The notes under the pieces: model-generated
What the model saw: only the letters and a program-made list of their open reading frames with translations
Database searches by the model: none
Told to the model about the DNA's origin: nothing
Translations under genes and position numbers: made by a program
Shown: in pieces, positions 1 through 5,565 of the stretch
Numbering within the stretch: the stretch's first letter is position 1
Layout: every line of letters starts with the position of its first letter
NCBI GenBank assembly: GCA_005883255.1
Contig: VAXS01000141.1
Location: forward strand, 1 to 5,772
DNA: 5,772 nt
Direction: 5' to 3'
Origin: Actinomycetota bacterium
Lineage (GTDB): Bacteria > Actinomycetota > Thermoleophilia > Solirubrobacterales > Solirubrobacteraceae

Positions 1-1
1 G

Positions 2-394
2 CTGGAGCTGCTCGTCCACTTCCTGCTGAAGGGCGGCAAGGCCAACGGCCACCAACTGATCCTGTCCTCGATCGTGATCTGGCTCACGAACGTGGCGGTC
101 TTCGCGCTCTGGTACTGGCAGCTCGACCGCGGGGGTCCAGACCGGCGGGCTCGCGGCAAGGACGCCGAGGTCGACTTCCTGTTCCCGCAGATGGCCGAGC
201 CCGAGCTCGGTGCGACCTGGATGCCGACGTTCGTCGACTACCTGTACGTGTCGTTCACGAACTCGACGGCGTTCAGCCCGACGGACACGATGCCGCTATC
301 GAGCCGCGTCAAGCTCCTGATGATGGGACAGTCGCTGATCTCGATCATCACCGTGCTGCTCGTCGCGGCACGCGCCGTGAACATCCTCAGCTAG
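2..394 (+). CDS. Integral membrane protein with channel-like pore segment, C-terminal part (5' end outside window)
   Basis: The frame is open from base 2 to TAG at 392-394 and gives 130 residues; the start lies to the left of the window. A first hydrophobic helix spans about residues 19-41. It is followed by a charged linker (about 42-75), a short amphipathic segment around residues 78-92 (FVDYLYVSFTNSTAFSPTD) and a last hydrophobic helix at about 103-128. The order helix, short re-entrant-like segment, helix resembles the two-helix pore module of potassium channels, but the filter position reads SPTD instead of GYGD. From memory, close relatives occur in many actinobacteria as uncharacterised membrane proteins of a little over 200 residues, related in style to DUF1345 proteins; this was not searched. 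Ion conduction is only an inference. The gene ends in an 8-bp tail-to-tail overlap with the minus-strand gene that follows. Coding status is very likely; function is uncertain. Confidence 0.85.
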   Translation: MELLVHFLLKGGKANGHQLILSSIVIWLTNVAVFALWYWQLDRGGPDRRARGKDAEVDFLFPQMAEPELGATWMPTFVDYLYVSFTNSTAFSPTDTMPLSSRVKLLMMGQSLISIITVLLVAARAVNILS

Positions 395-617
395 ACAGGC
401 GCGCCCGAAGCAGGCCCTTGCCCTCCTCGGCGCCCTTGCGGCTGGCGCCCTGGGCCCGGCGGAAGAAGTCGGCCAGCTCGTTGTCGCCCTCCCGCTCGGC
501 GTCCTTGATGTAGTTCTCCAGGCGCAGCACGTTGCTCAGGCACTGCTCCACGAACCAGATGATGTTGTAGTCCTTGTCCTTCGTGCCGGTGACCTCGCCG
601 GTTTCCTGGGTGGCCAT
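387..617 (-). CDS. Small conserved-looking helical protein of unknown function (76 aa)
   Basis: The minus strand encodes 76 residues from ATG at 617-615 to TGA at 389-387. The frame stays open further upstream, but I chose this ATG because a strong Shine-Dalgarno sequence, GGAGAGGAG, lies five bases before it. The extra upstream residues are also arginine- and proline-rich, as expected of a GC-rich shadow. The protein starts with a polar segment (residues 1-16) containing TGTKDKDYN. A predicted amphipathic helical hairpin follows at about 19-55, rich in Glu, Asp, Arg and Leu, and then a basic, Lys/Arg-rich tail (59-76). There is one cysteine (Cys26), no signal peptide and no membrane helix, so it is probably cytoplasmic. 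I do not recognise a characterised family; I have an impression of similar short hypothetical proteins in Thermoleophilia-like actinobacteria. It is transcribed towards the membrane protein gene and away from the zinc-ribbon gene. Confidence 0.8.
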   Translation of the reverse strand: MATQETGEVTGTKDKDYNIIWFVEQCLSNVLRLENYIKDAEREGDNELADFFRRAQGASRKGAEEGKGLLRARLSS

Positions 618-746
618 CGCAGCTCCTCTCCGTCGGGATCTCTGCGCGCTCGCGTACCCCACCCGGCGCGGACGCGAACCCCGTGATGTTTGGCCTGCAC
701 CGGGCAGGGAAAGGAGGCAACCAGTTCGTCGTCGTAGGGGGAACAC
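618..746. promoter_or_regulatory. Divergent intergenic region with ribosome binding sites at both ends
   Basis: This 129-bp stretch separates two divergently oriented small genes and must hold the promoters of both, unless they are read through from elsewhere. At the left edge is the strong minus-strand Shine-Dalgarno (CTCCTCTCC on the plus strand, 622-630). At the right edge is AGGGGG at 736-741, five bases before the ATG at 747. A small hairpin (CCTGC at 694-698, loop ACCGG, GCAGG at 704-708) is followed at 710-717 by AAAGGAGG, a near-ideal ribosome binding site with no start codon at a usable distance. I found no convincing -35/-10 pair on either strand. Confidence 0.45.
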
Positions 747-941
747 ATGGCAGTCTTCGCATGCACGAGGTGCGGCTGGGTCCGACGGTCGCCCGCCCCT
801 GGCCAGCAGGCGAAGTGTCCGGTGTGCGGACACATCGCCAGCAGCCTGACGCCCAGCGGCAAGCTGGACAACGGACGTGCTCGCGCGGCCGCGGCGGGCG
901 CCCGTGCGCTGCACGAGCGCGCCGCGCCTGCGCGTAGCTGA
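747..941 (+). CDS. Small zinc-ribbon protein (64 aa)
   Basis: The 64-residue product has two CxxC knuckles, Cys6-x2-Cys9 (CTRCG) and Cys24-x2-Cys27 (CPVCG), separated by 14 residues. This is the four-cysteine layout of a zinc ribbon or rubredoxin-like metal site. The rest is a short Ala/Arg-rich tail (about residues 43-64), probably helical or disordered. The start is well constrained: an in-frame TAG at 735-737 rules out anything further upstream, and AGGGGG at 736-741 is a suitably spaced ribosome binding site. No signal peptide or membrane segment is visible, so the protein is probably cytoplasmic and binds one zinc or iron ion. It lies 51 bp upstream of the likely cyclase start, on the same strand. 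The cyclase also begins with zinc ribbons, but a functional link is not shown. It could instead be a stand-alone redox or nucleic-acid-associated ribbon. Function is unknown. Confidence 0.65.
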   Translation: MAVFACTRCGWVRRSPAPGQQAKCPVCGHIASSLTPSGKLDNGRARAAAAGARALHERAAPARS

Positions 942-961
942 GGCTCGACCCAGCCCCGGTC

Positions 962-980
962 AGCGCCGGGCCCGGGCGCT
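962..980. repeat. Near-perfect 19-bp palindrome next to the cyclase promoter
   Basis: The sequence agcgccgggcccgggcgct pairs 962-967 with 975-980 (AGCGCC/GGCGCT) and continues inward with one mismatch (968/974). It ends at the first base of the proposed -10 hexamer, so it could be an operator. It could also be a weak hairpin after the zinc-ribbon gene, although no T-run follows. In DNA this GC-rich, chance is a serious alternative. Confidence 0.3.
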
Positions 981-992
981 ATGGTCGGACCC
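973..992 (+). promoter_or_regulatory. Putative leaderless promoter of the cyclase gene (-10 TATGGT)
   Basis: The block CGGGCGCTA (973-981) contains the start of a TATGGT hexamer at 980-985, which fits the actinobacterial -10 consensus TANNNT. Seven bases later comes an in-frame ATG at 993, where a transcription start would be expected, so the mRNA would begin at the start codon. This agrees with the absence of a Shine-Dalgarno sequence. The same nine-base block occurs at the same distance from the GH3 start codon (4570-4578 and GTG 4590). No good -35 element is seen; CGGTCA at 957-962 matches TTGACA at only three of six positions. Confidence 0.5.
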
Positions 993-3900
993 ATGTCCGG
1001 GATGGTGTGCGCGGCCTGCTCGACGCCGAATCCCGAGGGTGCGCGCTTCTGCATGTCGTGCGGCGCCGCCCTGGAGCGCCGCTGCCCCAGCTGCGGCGAG
1101 CCGGCGCCTCCCGAGGCGCGCTTCTGCATGTCCTGCGGGGCCTCGCTGACGGCGGCCGCCGCGCCCGCGCCGACCGCCCCAGCCCCCGCGCCGCCCCGCC
1201 GCCCCGCCGAGGAGCGCCGCCAAGTCACCGTCCTCTTTGCCGACCTCTCCGGCTACACCGCGGTGGCCGAGCGCCTCGACCCCGAGGCCGTCAAGTCGAT
1301 GATCGAGGGCTTCCTGCGGCGCCTGGGCGAGGAGGTCGAGCGCTACGGCGGCACCGTCGACAAGTACATCGGCGACAACGTCATGGCCCTGTTCGGCGCG
1401 CCGGTGGCTCACGAGGACGACGCCGAGCGCGCGGTCCGCGCCGCCCTGGGCATGCAGCAGGCCATGGAGGAGATCAACGCCCGGGCGCGCGCCGACTACG
1501 ACGTCACCTTCGCGCTGCGCGTGGGCGTGAACACCGGCGAGGTCCTGGCCGGCGCGGTGGGCGACGCCTACACCGTCACCGGCGACACCGTCAACGTCGC
1601 GGCGCGCCTGCAGGCCGCCGGTCGTCCCGAGGCGGTGACCGTGGGCGAGCGCACCTATCGCGCCACCCGCGACGCGGTCGACTACCGCGAGATCGGCGCG
1701 CTGGAGCTCAAGGGCAGGGCGGAGCCGGTCCCGGCCTGGGAGGCCGTCGGGTTGCTGGCCGCCCAGCCGGCCCGGCGCCGCGTCGCCCGGCGCGAGGCCA
1801 GGCTGGTGGGGCGGGAGGACGAGCTCGAGCTCCTGGTCTCCAGCTACCGCCGCGTGGTGCGCGAGGCCCGGCCCTACCTGGCGACGGTGATCGGCCAGGC
1901 GGGCGTGGGCAAGTCGCGCCTGTGGCGCGAGCTCACCCGGCGCCTGGACGTGGACGAGCCCGCTCCCGCGGTGCACGAGGGCCGCTGCCTGCCCTACGGG
2001 TCGAGCGTCGTGTACTGGCCGCTCACCGAGGTCCTGCGCGCCGAGTCGCAGATCGCCGACGGCGACGACGCCGAGCTGGCCTGGCGCAAGCTCTCCGGGC
2101 GCCTGGGCGAGCTGCTGGGCGACGGCGACGCGCCCGACGAGCCGGGCGGCGAGCCCGCGGAGCGCAAGGCGGCGGTGATCGCCCGCCTGCTGGGGATCGG
2201 CGCGCCGCCGGAGGGGGGCGCGATCGAACAGGACCCTCAGCGTGCGCGGGAGACCTTCTTCTCCGCCGTGCGCTCGGCGATCGAGGCGATCGCGCTCCAG
2301 CGTCCGCTGGTCGTCGCCTTCGAGGACATCCACTGGGCCGACCACGGCATGCTCGACCTCATCGAGTACCTGGCGCAGTGGGTGCGCGCTCCGCTGCTCG
2401 TCGTGTGCCTGGCGCGGGACGAGCTGCTCGACCGCCGCCCCAGCTGGGGAGGCGGCCGGCGACGCGCCTCGTCGGTGTTCCTGGAGCCGCTGTCCGTGGG
2501 CCAGACCCGCGACCTGATCGCCTCGCTGCTACCGGGCGGCGGCCGCCGGGGGGACGACATCGTCCCGCTGGTGGCCGAGCGCGCGGGCGGCAACCCGTTC
2601 TTCGCCGAGGAGATGGTGCGCCGGCTGGTGGAGGAGGGCGGCGCCGGCGCCGCCGACCTGCCCGAGACCGTGCAGGCGCTCCTGGCCGCCCGGCTGGATT
2701 CGCTGGACCCGTTCGAGCGCCGGGTGGTCCAGCAGGCGGCCGTGGTGGGCCGGACGTTCTGGGAGGATGCGCTGGCGGCCGTGGCCGAAGAGGAGGGCCG
2801 CGACCTGCACGAGGCGCTGCTCTCCCTGCAGGAGAAGGACATCGTGGTCGCCGAGGCCGCCGGCCAGCACGAGGGCGAGCCCGAGCTGGCGTTCAAGCAC
2901 GTGCTGATTCGCGACGTCGCCTACCAGATGCTTCCCAAGGCGGTCCGCGCGCGTAAGCACTTCGAGGTGGGCGGGTTCCTGGAGGAGCGGGCGGGCGACC
3001 GCTCGGACGAGATGGTGGCGCTGCTGGCCGAGCACTACGGCCGCGCGGCGGTCCTGGCCGGCGAGGCCCGCCTGGGGCCGACCGAGCTGACGCCGATGCG
3101 CGACAAGGCGGTGCGGTTCCTCGAGGCCGCCGGCGACGCCGCCGCCACCCTGTACTCGAACCGCGAGGCGTTCTCCCACTACCAGTCCGCGCGCGACCTG
3201 GACGCCGGGGCCGATCCTGACAGCCGGGCGCGCATCGACGAGAAGCAGGGCGACGTGGCGCTGCGGCTGGGCCGAGTCGACGCGGCGATCGGCGTCTGGG
3301 AGGAGTGCCTGGACCATCACCGCGGCCGCGAGGACCTGGAGCGCGTGGCCGACCTGCACCGCAAGATCGGGGCCGGCCTGTGGCACAAGGGCGAGCGCAA
3401 GCAGGCGATCGAGCACCACCAGAAGGGCATCAACCTGCTCAAGGACGGCCCGCCGTGCATCGAGCTGGTGCGCCTGTACGAGGAGGCGGCCTGGCTGTAC
3501 ATGCAGACCGGCGACAACATGCTGGCGATCTACGCCGCCGAGAAGTCGCTGCGCCTGGCCGAGCGCCTGGGAGAGACCCGGGCCGCCAGCCGCGCGCACG
3601 GGATCTTCGGCCGGGTGTTCGGCCGCATCGGCGACTCGGCCAAGGCGCGCGAGAACCTGGAGCGCGCGGTGGACCTGGCCCGGGGCTCGGACGCGTCCGA
3701 GGCCATCCTGGCGCTGCTGGCGCTGGGCCATCACCTCGAGGTCTTCGAGGCCGACTACCCGGCGGCCCGGCGCGCCTACGCCGACGCCCTCGCCCAGGCC
3801 GAGCAGGTGGGCGACGTGCCGGCGGCCGTCGAGCTGCAATCGGCCCTGGCCCAGCTGGCGGTGTACGCGGCCGACTGGGACGGGGTGGAGCGGGCCTCTG

Positions 3901-4562
3901 TGGCGGCCTCGGAGCTGGCCGAGCGGGAGGGGCTGGTGGGCAAGCTCTGCCTCCCCTACACCCTGCAGGGCATGCTGAATTGGCGCGACGGCGAGTGGGA
4001 CGAGGCCGAGCGCCTGTTCCGCCGCGCGCACGAGCTGGCCGAGCAGGTGGGCTGGTCGGAGGTGGCGTTCTCGGCCCTGTTCGGTCTGGCGATCACGCTG
4101 CGCGACCGGGGCGACGTCACCGGCGCCACCACCGCCTTCGCGCAGGCGCTCGACGTGTGCGAGCGGGCGGGGCTGATCGCGCAGTCGATCCAGGCGACGT
4201 CGGCGCGAGCGGTCACGCTGGCGCTGGCGGGCAAGCCCGAGCTGGCCCGGGAGGCGGCCGAGGAGGCGGTGGAGCTGGCCGAGCGCCTGCACTACCCCAT
4301 CGGCGCGGCGGCCGCCCTGGAGGCCGACGGCGCGACCACTCCGGGGGCCGACGGGGTCGAGCTCCTGCGCGCGGCGCGGACGCACTGGTCCGACCTGGGC
4401 CGGCCCCTCGACGCCGCCCGCTGCACGCTGCTGATCGGCCGGGCGCTCAGCGCGTACGACCCCGAGGCGGCGCCAGCCGCACTGGAGGAGGCGGTGGCCA
4501 CCTACGAGGGCCTGGGCGTCCGACCCCAGGCGAAGCGCGCGCGCGAGCTGGCCGCCGGCTAG
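981..4562 (+). CDS. Class III adenylate cyclase with tandem zinc ribbons, STAND/AAA ATPase and TPR array
   Basis: This large cytoplasmic signalling protein is predicted to make cAMP from ATP. Residue numbers count from ATG 981 (1193 residues). Two zinc ribbons come first: Cys10/13/24/27 and Cys35/38/49/52. An Ala/Pro linker follows (58-77), then a class III cyclase domain (about 78-255). Metal-binding Asp88 (LFADLSGYT) and Asp132 (KYIGDNVMALFG), purine-selecting Lys128 and Thr198 (YTVTGD), and transition-state Asn205 and Arg209 (VNVAARL) are all present. Thr in place of Asp at 198 fits class IIIb. An ATPase of the AAA_16/STAND type spans about 275-560, with Walker A GQAGVGKS (305-312), Walker B LVVAFEDIHWAD (443-454) and the downstream GGNPFFAEEM motif (536-545). 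A winged-helix-like region follows, then roughly ten TPR-like helical pairs (about 750-1180). Three in-frame ATGs exist (981, 993, 1002). None has a good ribosome binding site, and 993 sits at the expected start of a leaderless transcript, giving 1189 residues. The architecture is common in actinobacteria. No lesion is visible. Confidence 0.95.
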   Translation: MVGPMSGMVCAACSTPNPEGARFCMSCGAALERRCPSCGEPAPPEARFCMSCGASLTAAAAPAPTAPAPAPPRRPAEERRQVTVLFADLSGYTAVAERLDPEAVKSMIEGFLRRLGEEVERYGGTVDKYIGDNVMALFGAPVAHEDDAERAVRAALGMQQAMEEINARARADYDVTFALRVGVNTGEVLAGAVGDAYTVTGDTVNVAARLQAAGRPEAVTVGERTYRATRDAVDYREIGALELKGRAEPVPAWEAVGLLAAQPARRRVARREARLVGREDELELLVSSYRRVVREARPYLATVIGQAGVGKSRLWRELTRRLDVDEPAPAVHEGRCLPYGSSVVYWPLTEVLRAESQIADGDDAELAWRKLSGRLGELLGDGDAPDEPGGEPAERKAAVIARLLGIGAPPEGGAIEQDPQRARETFFSAVRSAIEAIALQRPLVVAFEDIHWADHGMLDLIEYLAQWVRAPLLVVCLARDELLDRRPSWGGGRRRASSVFLEPLSVGQTRDLIASLLPGGGRRGDDIVPLVAERAGGNPFFAEEMVRRLVEEGGAGAADLPETVQALLAARLDSLDPFERRVVQQAAVVGRTFWEDALAAVAEEEGRDLHEALLSLQEKDIVVAEAAGQHEGEPELAFKHVLIRDVAYQMLPKAVRARKHFEVGGFLEERAGDRSDEMVALLAEHYGRAAVLAGEARLGPTELTPMRDKAVRFLEAAGDAAATLYSNREAFSHYQSARDLDAGADPDSRARIDEKQGDVALRLGRVDAAIGVWEECLDHHRGREDLERVADLHRKIGAGLWHKGERKQAIEHHQKGINLLKDGPPCIELVRLYEEAAWLYMQTGDNMLAIYAAEKSLRLAERLGETRAASRAHGIFGRVFGRIGDSAKARENLERAVDLARGSDASEAILALLALGHHLEVFEADYPAARRAYADALAQAEQVGDVPAAVELQSALAQLAVYAADWDGVERASVAASELAEREGLVGKLCLPYTLQGMLNWRDGEWDEAERLFRRAHELAEQVGWSEVAFSALFGLAITLRDRGDVTGATTAFAQALDVCERAGLIAQSIQATSARAVTLALAGKPELAREAAEEAVELAERLHYPIGAAAALEADGATTPGADGVELLRAARTHWSDLGRPLDAARCTLLIGRALSAYDPEAAPAALEEAVATYEGLGVRPQAKRARELAAG
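1041..1139 (+). repeat. Duplicated zinc-ribbon motif within the cyclase gene
   Basis: Bases 1041-1064 and 1116-1139, 75 bp apart, match at 22 of 24 positions, with 17 identical bases at the start (gcgcgcttctgcatgtc). Both encode ARFCMSCGA, the second knuckle of each zinc ribbon. The 75-bp period equals 25 codons, the length of one ribbon unit. This suggests that the double ribbon arose or was homogenised by tandem duplication. Confidence 0.75.
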
Positions 4563-4569
4563 GGCGGCG

Positions 4570-4589
4570 CGGGCGCTAGCGTCCGCCAC
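4570..4589 (+). promoter_or_regulatory. Putative leaderless promoter of the GH3 gene (-10 TAGCGT)
   Basis: CGGGCGCTA (4570-4578) is identical to the block before the cyclase gene. The hexamer TAGCGT (4577-4582) fits TANNNT and lies seven bases before GTG 4590, the same spacing as for the cyclase ATG at 993. It occupies nearly all of the 27-bp gap after the cyclase stop codon. No Shine-Dalgarno sequence precedes the GTG, and no -35 element is recognisable. The CGCTAGCG core (4575-4582) is a perfect 8-bp palindrome. Confidence 0.5.
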
Positions 4590-5565
4590 GTGCGCCGGCC
4601 GCCGATCGCCCTCGTGCTGTTGGCCGCGGTCTGCGTCGGGGCCTGTGGGAGCGGGAAGGCCGCGCGGAGCGGCGCCTCGCCGGCTCCGTCGCCGCGGCCG
4701 CCGGCCGCCCCGGTCGGGCTGACACTCCGACAGCAGGTCGGGCAGGTGCTGGTGATCGCGTTCGCCGGCACCGCCCCGCCCGAGTACGTGCGGCGGGCGC
4801 TGCGGGAAGGTCGGGCGGCGGGTGTGATCCTGTTCGGGTCCAACGTGGTCTCGCCCGCGCAGGTGCGCGCGCTCACCGCCTCGTTGCAGGGCGGGTCGGG
4901 TCGCGGGGCGCTGGTGGCGACCGACCAGGAGGGCGGCGACTTCCACATCCTCCCCTGGGCGGCGCCGCGGGTCGGCGAGCCGTCCCAGGCCACCCCGGCG
5001 GCGGCGGTCGCCCAGGCGCGGGAGGCGGCCCGCGACCTGCGGGCGGCCGGCGTCAACGTGACGCTGACCCCGGTGGCCGACGTCGGGCGGCCGGGATCCG
5101 CACTGGCGGGACGGGCCTTCCCGGGCGGACCCGCCGCCGTGGCCGCCAGCGTCGGCGCGGCGGTCGGCGCCTACCGGGCCGGCGGGGTGGCCGCCACCGC
5201 CAAGCACTTCCCGGGATTGGGCGCCGCGGCCGTGAACACCGACGAGGGCGCGGCCACGATCCGGCTGACCGCCGGCGACCTGCCTGCGCTACCGCGGCGT
5301 GATCGTCACGGACTCGATGGAGGCGCGGGCCGTGGTCTCGCGGTCCTCCATCCAGGTGGCGGCCCAGCGGGCGCTGAGCGCGGGCGCCGACCTGCTGCTG
5401 CTCACCGGGGACGGGTCGTTTCGCCCGGTGTCGCGGGCGCTGCTGGCCCGGGCCCGGCACGACCTGGCGTTCCGCGTTCGGCTGGCGGACGCCGCGGCGC
5501 GCGTGCTGGCCCTCAAGCGCTCCCTGGGGCTGCGGCCCCTGGCTACTGCGCGGGCAGCGCGTTGA
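4590..5565 (+). pseudogene. GH3-type glycoside hydrolase lipoprotein, broken by internal deletion with frameshift
   Basis: The gene starts at GTG 4590, where the product opens with a lipoprotein signal: MRRPP, hydrophobic residues 6-18, and lipobox VGAC with Cys19. An Ala/Pro linker leads into a GH3 barrel resembling the beta-N-acetylhexosaminidase group: LRQQVGQ (46-52), GVILFGSN (78-85), ATDQEGGD (110-117), LTPVADVGRPG (159-169) and KHFPGLGAA (205-213). After LTAGDL (226-231, ending near 5282) the family pattern stops. It resumes in another frame at 5284 with LRYRGVIVTDSMEA, which contains the expected nucleophile Asp (codon 5311-5313), and runs to TGA at 5563-5565. A simple shift does not restore the protein, because the stretch that normally joins these parts is missing, about 40-45 residues by my recollection of the family. 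The junction reads gacctgcctgcgctac, with CTGC repeated. The original frame continues to 5576 with no GH3 similarity. Family and lesion are well supported; substrate is inferred. An assembly error remains possible. Confidence 0.85.

Noticed and set aside
618..914. Upstream extension of the minus-strand small gene to a 175-residue product
   Set aside because: The added sequence is typical out-of-frame Arg/Pro-rich material, would overlap the zinc-ribbon gene, and ignores the strong ribosome binding site before the ATG at 617.
981..983. ATG 981 as the true start of the cyclase
   Set aside because: It lies inside the proposed -10 hexamer and has no ribosome binding site. ATG 993 is preferred, although 1002 also gives a plausible start next to the first Cys. 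The longest frame is kept in the feature coordinates.
960..2345. Long minus-strand open frame (461 codons) opposite the cyclase N-terminal half
   Set aside because: Same shadow effect; no recognisable domain, and the plus-strand frame carries complete cyclase and Walker motifs.
1007..2956. Plus-strand open frame of 649 codons overlapping the cyclase gene in another frame
   Set aside because: The translation is almost wholly Arg/Gly/Ala/Pro, as expected from an out-of-frame reading of GC-rich codons.
4563..4589. Transcription terminator after the cyclase gene
   Set aside because: Only an 8-bp palindrome (CGCTAGCG) is present, with no usable loop or T-run; the gap is better explained as a promoter.
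2529..5207. Very long minus-strand open frame (892 codons) antisense to the cyclase and GH3 genes
   Set aside because: It lies opposite genes with clear domains, its translation is low-complexity and rich in Arg, Gly, His and Gln, and GC-rich DNA suppresses stop codons on the opposite strand.
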